Shown: in pieces, positions 46,068 through 57,200 of the stretch
How positions within the stretch are numbered: position 1 is the stretch's first letter
Layout: each line of letters starts with the position of its first letter
NCBI GenBank assembly: GCA_003254905.1
Contig: QANU01107820.1
Location: forward strand, 207,390-271,389
Reading direction: 5' to 3'
From: Nissolia schottii
Taxonomy: Eukaryota; Streptophyta; Magnoliopsida; Fabales; Fabaceae
DNA: 64,000 nt
Translations under genes and position numbers: made by a program
Notes under the pieces: generated by a model
Told to the model about the DNA's origin: nothing
The model's input: only the letters and a program-made list of their open reading frames with translations
The model's database searches: none

Positions 46068-47169
46068 TTGTTGATTCATCTTGTTTGTGTTCACTATTCT
46101 AAAAGAATTTTGTTATTGAGAAGAAATTTTTACAGTACGTCTAGTTGTCACGTAAAGAATAGAAATTATGGTAGGTAGAGGAAAAGTTAAAAGATCAAAC
46201 AGTAATATCTTTCTACAATACTTTCATACCAAACAGCATTTTTTTTTCCTTTGGTAAAAAGAAGAGAAACTACAGGACTAAGTCACTAAGGAGAAGATCA
46301 ATCAATTCTAAAAAATGACACTCAGAAGCATCGTTCTTCACCACAAAGTCAGTACAGCTGTCGGCAGAACAAGGGACTAAATTGAAGCAAACACTCCGCT
46401 GCTTCAAGGTGAGGTCTCGAATTCAAAGGAGCAAAACATATTGACAACTTATACTTTATGTCAGCATGATATATTCATAAATCTAAATGATATGAGAAAT
46501 TTATATAGGTATATATTCGTATTACTATTTTCAAATTATGTTTGTAGTTAATAAGTAATTTTTACATAGTGTGATAAACAATGTGCAAATACTACACAAC
46601 TTTATTTTATTTTACTACATGCATTTATAAGTTACTAAAAAAATGATCCTTAGAATAGTTCTCGCAAACAAAAACGTTTTCACAATCTTGTTCATGCATG
46701 TTTGATTAAGTTATAATTTGAAAATTCACATTAAAATTATATCAAAATAAAACTCATAATATCCACATATATATATATATGTATGTATGTATATGATGTC
46801 AAAAGGTATAGATAATAGAAAATTGCAAGTGATTGGAAAAAGAATGGTCATGATCTAACATATAATAATCTCACCAAGTGACGTGCAATGGCGCGTGTCA
46901 ATTTTGTGTGGTCATGTGGTTAAATTAACTGTTATGTCAACAGTTAACAACCTAACTTGACGGCATGGACTAAATTTTTCCAAAAAAATTTGTCAGAACC
47001 ATTTCCTAACAAAATGTTTTTTCAGGGGTAAAACACAAAAATTTTAATTCAGGGATTAAAAACATATTTAACCCATAAATAAATTTTGTATACCAACATT
47101 ACATAACCATTTTTCTTATACAATATATTAATGCATATCTCATGATTTCATTGATATTATTCTATCTAT
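46068..47169. other. Spacer with transposon-end text
   Basis: No gene. 46870-47080 resembles 1440-1637 in ordered words and probably belongs to the same dispersed repeat family. Confidence 0.5.
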
Positions 47170-47600
47170 CAAGGCTCCTAAATTGATTTGGGTCCATATG
47201 AGATTGGTTGGCTCCTAACTATGAATGATAGAATTAGTATTAAATTGGCATATGAGGTAATTAGAGGTAATATAACAATGGTAGCAACGAATTGTTTGCT
47301 TTGATTTGGAAGATTACATGTCCCGAAAGAATTCGCGCTTTTATGTGGGTGATGTCTCATGGAGCATTGCTTACCAATAAGTCTAGAAGTACGAGGGGTA
47401 TGACTATAAATACTAGTTGCTTGGTTTGTGGATTGCACGAAGAAACTATGCTCCATGTGCTTCATGATTGTAATGTTGAGAAAATGACATTGAAGAGCAT
47501 GGTTCACCATACCTATCAGGACTCTTTTTTTCTTCTAGAAATCATTTGAGGACTGGATTGAGGATAACATCATGGTAGGTGTCCATAAGTAATTCGTATG
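47170..47600 (+). mobile_element. L1-type LINE fragment, zinc-binding RVT region
   Basis: Plus-strand peptides ISIKLAYEVIRG, LIWKITCPERIRAFMWVMSH, LLTNKSRSTRG and CLVCGLHEETMLHVLHDC are the hallmark of the C-terminal zinc-binding domain of plant non-LTR reverse transcriptases. The frame shifts near 47290 and has stops after 47547. It has no poly(A) end here and is cut off by LTR-like sequence. Confidence 0.82.
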
Positions 47601-48188
47601 GGGAATGAGATTACCTAATTACGAGTAAAGAGTGGAGGAAAGCACCTTGATGGAAGCTTTTAGCTGGTTCTTTGCTTAGAAAAAGTGCGACGGTGAGGTG
47701 TACCTGCAGCGGCACTCCAACATTCAAGTAAGCAGAAGTATTAGGTGAGTTCTCTAGAGAGGGAATGAGTGATACTTGGTGAAATGAGGTCATGCGGTTT
47801 TATAGATGAGCTAACATGTTCAGATAGAGATAGAGTGAAGGAAATTCACATAACAACTTCCCTAACTTATCTTTCCCCACTTGTCTAGGAGTTGGTTGCG
47901 GATTGGGAGAGGAAAAGTTTTTGCTTCTTCCTTTAGCTTTGATGGGATGAACCAAACCCGGAGTCTTGGGCCCGCAACCTTCTCCTCCTTTGGGCGTTGT
48001 AAAGCTCTCTCTTTGGGCCGGTGCGAGCGTTTGAGAAGAGCTTCCCTTACTCCTTTGTTTTGGGCAAGAAGAGCTTTTCCCTCTCCTTAGAGGGTATGCG
48101 TTTTTTAGGAAATGTGAGTTTATCTCCCTCCTTAGAGGGTTAGAGCTCTCGAACCACTGGTCTTTAGCCCATAACATTGCCCCCAACA
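47601..48188 (-). mobile_element. LTR-like fragment
   Basis: On the minus strand it opens 'tgttgggggcaatgttat' at 48188, has a duplicated 'accctctaaggaggg'-type phrase (48081-48145), and a TATA-box-like 'ctataaaa' at about 47798-47806 near the far end. This layout suits the promoter (U3) part of a plant LTR. The matching end was not found, so this is a tentative call. Confidence 0.45.
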
Positions 48189-49049
48189 TAAGCTTGTTAT
48201 ATTACTAATGAGTGTCGTGCTTTTGTCTTTCGGACTTTTGGAGTTTGCTTTTGATTGATCGTATTTTTTCTTCGAATTTCGTCGCTTCACGAGTATTTTT
48301 AGTACCACTATTTTTAATTTTCAGTTAGACCTTGTTGCCCCCACTATATTTTCTTTGATTTTTTCCTTTGAGAGTCTTCTATCAAAAAATTTGACTTCCC
48401 TCCTTTTTCTTCCTTTCAAAAATATTTAAACTTTTTACTCTCCCCTTTTTCACTTTCCCCCATTTTTACATTTTTTTTAAAATATTTCAAATTTCTCCCT
48501 CTCCCCCTTTCATCCTCCCCTCATCTTCTTTCTACTCTCCCTCCTTACTTTCTCGTTTTATTTCTCTACTTCCACACCTCCATAGAGAATAGAGAGCCAC
48601 TGGAGACCGTCGTCGCCGTCCTTCCTGCCGCTACCTTCTCCCTTTTTCCTTCTTCCTAGTGAACCATCTTTTTCCTTCTTCCTATATGTGTTTCTCTTCT
48701 ATATTCTATGCATGTTAATTTTGGTTGTGAAAAATGGTGTCCCCTTCATGTTTTGACATTTACTCAAAGAAAAAATTGATCTTTGGATTTGTTATTGGTA
48801 TGAAAAACTCCATTATGGATCTCAAAGTTATATTTTTCTTTGAGTTTGTTAATGGATGATTTTCATTGTTGCATGTGTTTGGTGAAGACCCCAATATGTG
48901 TATGTTTGTCATAGATGATAGATAGGACTAAACCTTGCTTTATGTTTCTCCATTATTGAGTTACGTGAAGCTTTTGGGAAGAAGGAAAAAAGAGGGTTAG
49001 GAAAATAGATGAATTTAATAGATAATGGGGGGAGTTTGGAGGTGGTGTG
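48189..49049. other. Spacer
   Basis: CT-rich then AT-rich DNA. No gene or domain recognised. Confidence 0.5.
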
Positions 49050-49450
49050 TGTCACACCCCCAACTTAGGAGGTGACAGGCACGTAAGGGACTAGTTCCCT
49101 TACGGAAGCTTCTGGAACATTTTTCGTAAAAACATGCATTTTAACTTTAATTAAAACAAATAAAACTTTTTTTTGAATAAACATAAACTCTTTTATAATA
49201 AACATAAATATACATGATAAAATATGCAATTGGTCCGAGGATCCTGCTTGTATACAATTGGACCATTCTCGACATGACTTGATTACAAAATAAAAATAAG
49301 ACTAACAATTCTTACGGGTAGCTTCACCTCAAGGCGAACTGCTGACTATTTGATTCTGACGTCGCTACACTGATCATAAATTCCATGCTCTACTATGCTG
49401 CTTCATAACCTGCAACTGGAGGGGGAGGAGGAGACCCCATTCTATAGCTG
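49050..49450 (-). repeat. Ty3/gypsy LTR fragment, copy A
   Basis: Starts 'tgtcacacccccaactta' and then matches copies B and C in order: 'aagcttctggaac', 'aataaacataaactctttta', 'acataaatatacatgataaa' and 'gtagcttcacctcaaggcga'. Similarity stops at about 49440. On the minus strand this would be the 3' end of an LTR. Confidence 0.8.
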
Positions 49451-49878
49451 CAAACGATGTGAGACTAATTCCTCGACGTGTTGCAACGCTCCCTAAGCGC
49501 TGCAGTGAGCCCAACACATCGCGCCACTGCAACGCGTGCTACGCGCTGGCTTTGTTGTCTCGCGTCTCGCACGAGATGTGCCTTTTTTTGTCTTCTAAGG
49601 TTCGTTACAGTGTGGGTGTTGGTTGGCGGCGGTAGGGGCTTCGGCTAGTGGCTCGATAAGTGCGGGGTGGTTTGGGGGGTGAGGGCGGGTTGGTCACATG
49701 ACCGGCCTTAGGCTCTTTTTTTTTGGAATGATCCTACGACTGACCTTGAGTTTTTTTGGGGGGTCCTACAACCGACCTTGAGGCCTTTTTGTTTTAGAGA
49801 GGTCACCACATAGGCTCTTATTTTGTTTGCCAAGTTCCTCTAAAAGTTTAACTTAAATTGTGGTGATTTTGTGTAGGT
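49451..49878. other. Spacer between LTR copy A and a transposon gene scrap
   Basis: Relatively GC-rich, with phrases such as 'ttggcggcggtaggggcttc'. No gene recognised. Confidence 0.45.
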
Positions 49879-50218
49879 ATGGTGAGGAAAATCGGTTCCT
49901 CCCTAGAGGATTATTACCCCTTCAATCCTTGTGATGAGGAGGCATACCAATGGGCTTCCCCTGAGCTACTCGACCTTCCTTCTCACCTGGCGGCTGAGGA
50001 ATTGAAGGAGAAATGAGGTCTCCATGAGTTGTCAGTTGGTGGTCTCTCCGATGACAAATATGAGCTTCAGCTACCTTCCAATTGGGAGAGACCTTGTTTC
50101 TCTCGCGAAGACGAAGACGAAGACTTTTTCTATATGTACTCAGACACCTTTACGATTATTGGCTTTAGGCTCTCATTCACTTCTTTGCAGAAGTTTGTTC
50201 TTTAGTACTACCGTATTC
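49879..50218 (+). pseudogene. Degraded transposon protein scrap (putative gypsy-type N-terminal domain)
   Basis: The plus-strand frame starts MVRKIGSSLEDYYPFNPCDE and continues to WASPELLDLP, with a stop after ELKEK. A frame then gives LPSNWERPCFSREDEDEDFFYMYS and FRLSFTSLQKFVL. The FFYMY segment and nearby hydrophobics resemble the N-terminal domain often annotated as 'putative plant transposon protein'; the assignment is tentative. It is cut at 50219 by LTR copy B. Confidence 0.5.
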
Positions 50219-51391
50219 TGTAATGGCCCAAAAATCGTTACCGACACGCAAGGGATTAATCCTCTTATGGAAGCCTCTTAGGAACGGTTTAAAAAAAATG
50301 CACTTTAACTTTAATTAAAAACAAATAAAATTTTCCTTTTTTGAATAAACATAAACTCTTTTACAATGAACATAAATATACATGATAAAAAAAATACGCA
50401 ACTAGTCTGAAGATCTTGCCTATATACAATTAGAACACTTTAGATATGACTCAATTACAAAATAAAATAAAACTAAGATGTCCTATATGTAGCTTCACTT
50501 CAAGGTGAACTATTGATTCTTGAATTCTGATGTCGCTGCATTGAATATCCATGCATTGATACTCCGCTTTGTAACCTGTAATTGGAGGGGGAGGTTGAGG
50601 GAGGAGAATTCTGGGAAGAATCTCAGCAAATGGTCGTCCGCATAGCGATATGGGACACTTCAAAAACATGACATGCAGATGCAATACATAATATATAGAT
50701 AACAAGCATAAAACATTTATAATAGTAATAATTTACAATAAAAACATAATCATTATTCAAAACATAATCGTTAGATAGAAGGACATCTAGATAGACGGTT
50801 TTCGAGTATTACGGTCTTGTTTATGACGCACTACCCAAGTATCTAGGCCACGGTAGTTGGGGACACACTACCCGAGTCCATAGATTCTTGATAGTTAGTC
50901 TTGACGCATTACCTAAGCACCTATGCCATGATAGCTGGCTGGGGATATGCTACCTGAGTCCATAGATCCCTGATAGTTAGTCATGATTCTTACTATAATG
51001 GTACCAAGGGTCAACGTAGGCTGTCGCTGACTTACAGTTCTATCTTAGATATAACTTCCATGAAAAATAGTTTAAATACATAACATAACATGATCATAAT
51101 AGCATAGTCCTTTAATTGATACTAATAGCATAATGTGACTTAATTTCATAAATGATCATACATACACAACATAACATATTTAATGTAATAAACATGTGGT
51201 CTCATGTAGTTCTAAAATAGTTTCATAAATATTTTCATAACTATCTACTTCATAAATAAAGAAGTTTCTAAATAAATAATTATAAAGAAATAACTAACTT
51301 CGTAATTAAAAACATTTCTAAATAAATTATAATTTCATAATTAAGGAAATAACTAACTAATTAAATATCTGACTATTTTCATAAATAAAGA
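50219..51391 (-). repeat. Ty3/gypsy LTR, copy B (truncated)
   Basis: Begins 'tgtaatggcccaaaaatcg' and stays colinear with copy C, including 'aacaagcataaaacatt' and 'gctgacttacagttctat', for about 1.1 kb. It lacks the inner end of copy C and is followed immediately by the start of copy C. Confidence 0.82.
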
Positions 51392-52788
51392 TGTAACGAC
51401 CCAAAAATCATTACCGGCACGCAAGGGGCAAGTTCTCTTGCAAAAGCCTCTTAGGAACACTTTTTAAAAAAGCATGCACTTTAACTTAAATTAAAACAAA
51501 TAAAACCTTCCTTTTATGAATAAACATAAAATCTTTTACAATGAACATAAATATGCATGATAAAAATACGCGATTATCTGAAGATCCTGCATGTGTACAA
51601 TTGGAGCACTCTAGACATGACTCGATTACAAAATAAAAAATAAAACTAACAATTCCTATAGGTAGCTTCACCTCAAGGTGATCTACTGACTCATAAATTC
51701 TGGCGTCGCTACACTGACCATAAACTCCATGCACTGCTACTCCACTTGGTAACCTATAACTGGAGGGGGTTGAAGGGTGAGAACTTGGGGAACAGTCTCA
51801 GCGAATGGTCGTCCGCACGACGACATGAGACACTTTGAAAACATGACATGTAGATGCGATACATAATATAACAAGCATAAAACATTTCTATAATAATAAA
51901 TAGTACATAAAGCATTTGAAAACATAATTTAGTTGGGATCTTTCTAGATAGTTGTTTCGAACATTACGGTTTAGCTGTTCCTGAAATATTAGGGATTTAC
52001 AGTCTTTCCCTAATATACATGACATGATACATGACATCAGGCATCACGGGCTGCCATGTCTGGGCTTAAGGTCTTGTCATAAATCTACATAAATCTTATT
52101 TCACTTTACGATCGTACAAGGTATACTAAGGTTAACGTAGGTTGTTGCTGACTTACAGTTCTATACTAGATATAACTTAATATTATTAAATGTTTTATCT
52201 TAGAAAAATATAGGTAGACTAAGATCCCATGCTTAGGAAGGTTCCCAAGTAAGAGAGGTGCGTCACAATGGACAACTTAAATACCAAGTCTTGTCCTAGC
52301 TAGAGCCTTTCCTTAACAGAAATCTTCTCCCACCAGAATTTTTTCTTAACCATAATCTTTTGTTAAAGGTTTCTACTAAGCCTAACCAAACTATTATAAG
52401 CATGTGAATATTTATATCACTTAATACTAATCATATACACGCAATATGACTTTATTTAATGCAATAAAATAGGTGGTTCCTTGTAGTTCTAAAATAGTTT
52501 CATGACTTTCTAAAATAGCTTCGTAAATATTTCATAAATAACTATTTTAAAGAAGGTTTATAAAATAAATCATTATTTTCTTAAATAAGGAAAATAATAA
52601 ATAATAACTAATTTTATAATTACTTAAAATAAAACATTAAGTTCCACCTCCTAGAATTTTATAAAACATGCATAAATAAAATAATTCTTAAAATAAATGA
52701 TTCTAAAATAAATAACTTTAAAAATAAATATGTGGTTTAAAAGTATTCTTTAAAGGGGAGATTCAGAGTGAGTTTTTGGATTCCCACA
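51392..52788 (-). mobile_element. Ty3/gypsy LTR, copy C (complete 3' LTR)
   Basis: The 1397-base unit reads 'tgtaacgacccaaaa' at 51392 to 'ggattcccaca' at 52788, with TG...CA termini. A polypurine tract (minus strand) abuts its inner end and a minus-strand pol remnant lies beyond, so it is the 3' LTR of a minus-strand element. Its outer end touches copy B directly. Confidence 0.82.
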
Positions 52789-52810
52789 GTGCTCTCCCTT
52801 TTTTCCTCTC
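52789..52810 (-). other. Polypurine tract of the Ty3/gypsy element
   Basis: The minus strand reads 'gaggaaaaaagggagagcac' directly before the LTR start 'tgtgggaatcc'. This is the position and composition of the primer site for plus-strand DNA synthesis in LTR retrotransposons. Confidence 0.75.
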
Positions 52811-53299
52811 TACTGGAATTAGGATTGAGTTTCGAAGAATGCTCCTAAGTTAGTGTTGACAGAGTATGAGTAGAGGGTAGTGAAGGTGCTTGTAGAGCAC
52901 TTTGACCTTGAACCCTTCATGCTATCTAAGTTTAACAGTTTCTACTTTACAAAATATCTTGGTTAGCCTTCTTTGCTTTGTTTGTTGATTTCTCTATTGT
53001 GACTAATATACATTGTGGCTAATATATATAAAGAGGTCCACCACCTAGAGAGGATGCAAAAAAAATACAAGGGATAAATAAACTTGTAACAAAACATCCA
53101 AGGATCTCATAAATATTAAAGGTCAAAGTTTCTTAGATACAAGGAAGAATGAGCATTGCTCTAAATATGCAAATACAAGAGAACTTAGCCTAGGAGTGCA
53201 ATAAAACATAAAGGGAGACTAATCATCCTGAGCGGAATCACTGCTCAGCTCAGTCTGAAGCTCCTCTTCTTCAGGTACAATGACTATTAGTGCTACTAG
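52811..53299. other. Internal Ty3/gypsy sequence, undetermined
   Basis: Between the polypurine tract and the recognisable pol remnant. No domain recognised. Confidence 0.45.
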
Positions 53300-53910
53300 C
53301 TAGGTGGTGGGGTCGGATATTGTTGAAGAGGAGGTTGTACCTGACACTTGGTGTTCATCTGACACTGTTCACACTTATTGACGTATTCGACTGAATCTGA
53401 GCTTATTGTTGGCCAGTAGAATCCCGCCCGAATTACCTTTAAATCTAAGTCTGTGCTCCAATGTGGCTTCCACATGCTCCCTTGTGGACCTCTGCGAGTA
53501 CATATTTTGCTTGATCAGGACTTAGGCATTTTAATAATAGTTGGGACTGTCCTCTTTTATACAGTTGATCTCCAATCATGTGTAGTGTGCCGCTTGTCAT
53601 ACAATCCTTCTTGCTTACTTTAGGTCAGAGGGCAATATCCATTCTTTAATATACTCCTTTAATGGAATCATCCAAGTCGTTCCTTCTTTGATTTGTCCGA
53701 ATTTCATTCTTGGGGTGATTGATAGACCACAAAGGGTTTCCTGGACAAGGGTCTTATTGTTCTCCCCTAGTTTGGTGCTTGCCAGCTTGGAGAGGACATC
53801 TGCCCTCATATTTTACTCTCAGAATATATGTTTCATCTCCATCTTCTGAAATCCTTCTACAATTATTTTAGTCTTCTCTAGGTATTTTTTATAGCAGTGA
53901 ATCTTTGGCA
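53300..53910 (-). pseudogene. Ty3/gypsy pol remnant (RNase H end and integrase start)
   Basis: Minus-strand peptides in order: KYLEKTKIIVEGFQKMEMKHI, then MRADVLSKLASTKLGENN (end of RNase H, 53809 down), KEYIKEWILPSDLK, MIGDQLYKRG, and VIRAGFYWPTISSD followed by VEYVNKCEQCQ (integrase zinc-binding region). Several stops interrupt it. Reverse transcriptase and the integrase core are absent, so only an internal slice of pol remains, in the same orientation as the LTR at 51392-52788. Confidence 0.85.
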
Positions 53911-54288
53911 ATTGATTTATATGCAATAATTCTTTTTTATATTGTTATTCAATTAAATTATATTAAGTCATATAATAAACAATTTTTTTATTTTTCATAA
54001 TTGAATGAAAATGTAAAAAAAAAATAAAAAATTAACAAATAAAAGTCGTATAATATTTGCATTGTGCCGCATTTTGTCAAGATTTAATATAGTAATATTT
54101 GCTGATACAGAGTCACAGAATCCGTTAGCAGAGGCAGAGAGCGAGGAGTTTTTAGTTAATAGAGAGCTCCTTCGATCTATTAACTTTTCCATTCCATTAA
54201 GCTAAGCTTCTCAAATCTCAATCTCTGAGATTTGAGCCTTCTTCTTCTCTTCTCTTCTTTTCACGTGAAATTCCAATTACTCGCAACC
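53911..54288 (+). promoter_or_regulatory. Promoter and 5' UTR of the PDIL5-4-like gene
   Basis: The stretch between the retroelement remnant and the ATG at 54289. A CT-rich leader ('tcttctcttctcttcttttc', about 54241-54260) is typical of plant 5' UTRs. No TATA box could be assigned with confidence. Retroelement sequence ends within 400 bases of the start codon. Confidence 0.5.
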
Positions 54289-57200
54289 ATGATTTCCTCA
54301 AGCAAAATCAAATCCGTCGATTTTTACAGGTCAGGATCTCACTCTCTTCATCGTTTCCATTTTTCTTTTCATCCGCATTCGTGCATTTCGTGTTTTGTAG
54401 CACCAGCTATAGGTTCTGTTCTATCAATGCGAATGTTCCGGTTTGTGTTGTTCACGTTTGAATATTCAGGCACAATGCCGGTGCCTGTATTCGTTTGATT
54501 GGAAATGTGTTGATATCAATTTCTTGAGATCGTCGCTGTTATTCGTTCGTTCCTGGCTTCAGTTAACCCAATGCGAGGGTTTCGTAGCGTTTTTTTCTTT
54601 TGGTTTAGGTGTAAATTTTTGTAGGGAAGGTGTAATTTGCTTGTTTTGCTGTTTTTATGCGTTTGGCTTGAATATTGCTCGTTCTATTTGCCGTTACGCT
54701 CTGTCTAAAGTGATTCAGTGTGAGCTGCACGGCATAAGAGAATGAAAATGCAGTGTTTGTTTTATGTCCGTATCAATGTGCAAAAATGAAGGCCATAATA
54801 TAAGTGAATGAAGGGTTTAATTTTGATTCATTGACCGTTGTTATTAAATGAGTCAGAAGTTATATACTGACTATTGATCAAATTTATAATGGTAAAAGAA
54901 ATGGCGATGTATATATGCGCGTGTCCACGAACAGTGTTGTTGCTTTTATGAGTGGTAATAATTTGTGAATTGTGAATGCATACATGGCATTATCTTTTTG
55001 CTGATAGATAAATGTGTGCATGTGTGTCTTCTGTCCACAGAAAAATCCCAAGAGATTTAACTGAGGCATCATTATCTGGAGCAGGTTTATCCATAGTAGC
55101 AGCTCTCTCCATGGTGTTTTTATTTGGAATGGTCAGTGAGTTTACAATTCAATTCATGTTTTTGGCATGTGAACAGTTGGATCTGCTATGTAAGCATGTT
55201 TTCTGGATAGATATTTAGGTCTTGTGCTGTTTATACCTCGATTTGGTTTTGTCAAATTTTATCTTAGAATTGGTGTTTGATGCATATCATGTAACCTGGC
55301 TGCAGGAATTTAGTAATTATTTGTCTGTCAGCACAACTACATCTGTGATTGTTGACCAGAGTTCTGATGGGGACTTTTTACGCATAGATTTCAATATCAG
55401 GTAGAAGCCTAATAGGTATTTGCTATCTTTGTTTGAATATGACGTTTATCCGAGGTGCTGCATGTGAATGTATGTATGTAGTATTGGTGGCTTCATGGTT
55501 TTATGCACATGAACTTGGTATTCTGTAAAGAACTTAATCTTGTGTCTACATTTATCTTAAACCATGGCTCTTGTCAAGAGTGCGTAAATTTCTAGAATTT
55601 ATGAAGGCCTTGGTAGGGGTTATATAAATTGTTTCTCCGTAGTCTTGACGTTTAAGAACATGGTTAGTAATTTTGACTTCATCAACTATTTTCTTGAAGG
55701 GAGATGTCAAAACTTTACTTTTCAGTATAAATGATGTTCATTAAGTACACACCTTTTCCCCTTGCAAGTTCATTTTGAAACTAGGGCTGGATTAAGGATG
55801 TTGAAGGGCTGGTTTTTCCCATTTATATTTGATGTGCTGTGATAGTTTGTGAAATTGACATGAATCAGGGATTGCCAAGGCAGTAATGTTGTTTCTCACG
55901 TCTCATGATTTTTCATTTTCAATTAATCTAGCAAATGTAGCTAGATATGCTGTTATAATTATTAAGTTCAATTAAATTCATGGCCACATATAAACTCTCC
56001 TTTTCTCTGTCTATTGTTTCTTGTTGATGGTTCTTTTTTATCTTGTAGTTTTCCAGCGCTCTCATGTGAGTTTGCATCAGTTGATGTGAGTGATGTGCTA
56101 GGAACAGTAAGTTTCCATTCCATTTGTTCAATCTGATCATTTTTATCAAAAAGTTTTTGTGCTTCTGGTCAAGAAATTTTGCTCACTTTGGTTTGGTTAT
56201 TAAGTAGTTAAATAATAAATGTGTCATATACTCTCTGTATTGAGCATAATGTATGTAAAGTGTCTTGTTTTTTAAGACAGCACACAAAACACCAATATCT
56301 CCATTTATATATTATTTCCATTCACTTCATAAAATATTAGTCTTTTAGCTCAATAATACCTATCAATGGGGATGTTGATTAAAACTGAGTAGCGAAGTGA
56401 ATTCTAAACATGAGGTTGCTGTTCGTCCAAAGGTGCTTACATTTCTATAATTTTGTGAATCCACATTTCTATAAGTTTGTGAATCCATATTGTAAATGAA
56501 CCACTAGAAAATGCTATTTGTTGTTTCTTGTAGAAATTTCCATGTTGTTTAGAAAGCTACCCGTAACATTGATAACATTTATTTATTAATAGTCTTCCAT
56601 AATTGTATATTTGGCATCCTTGTGTTAATTTGCATGTGATGTGTGAACCTAGGGCAGTGAAACATAACAAGTACTTGATATGGATTAATCTCATTTATTC
56701 ACTATACTTTTTATTCAAAACAACTAAATCTTCATTTTCTTATGCATGTTATGATTTCCTATGCTTATGATGCCTTATCTCTGGTTCCTTTTACACTTTG
56801 TGCTTAATTTATGACCTCTTATTTTCAGAACAGGCTGAATATAACAAAAACGGTTCGCAAGTTTTCTATGGATTCAAATTTAAGACCCACGGGGGCGGAA
56901 TTTCATTCAGGACTAGCTACAAACATCATTAAGCACGATGATCACGTAGATGAAGAATCCATTGAAGGTTCTTTAGTACTCACAGCACAAAATTTTGATA
57001 AATATGCTCATCAGTAAGTTGGTCAATTTTGTGATTTATTCATTTGATTTTTATCAGTTTCAGCTAAGTGAGAGTTGAATAGTTCTTTTTCCCTCCTCTC
57101 TCTTGAAATGCACCATCAAGGTGCATTATTTACAACATTTTGAATAATCTTATGGCAGGTTTCCAATTACAGTTGTAAATTTTTATGCTCCTTGGTGTTA

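Noticed and set aside
47800-48189. 129-residue minus-strand frame
   Set aside because: It lies inside LTR-like sequence with a duplicated phrase and matches no known protein type.
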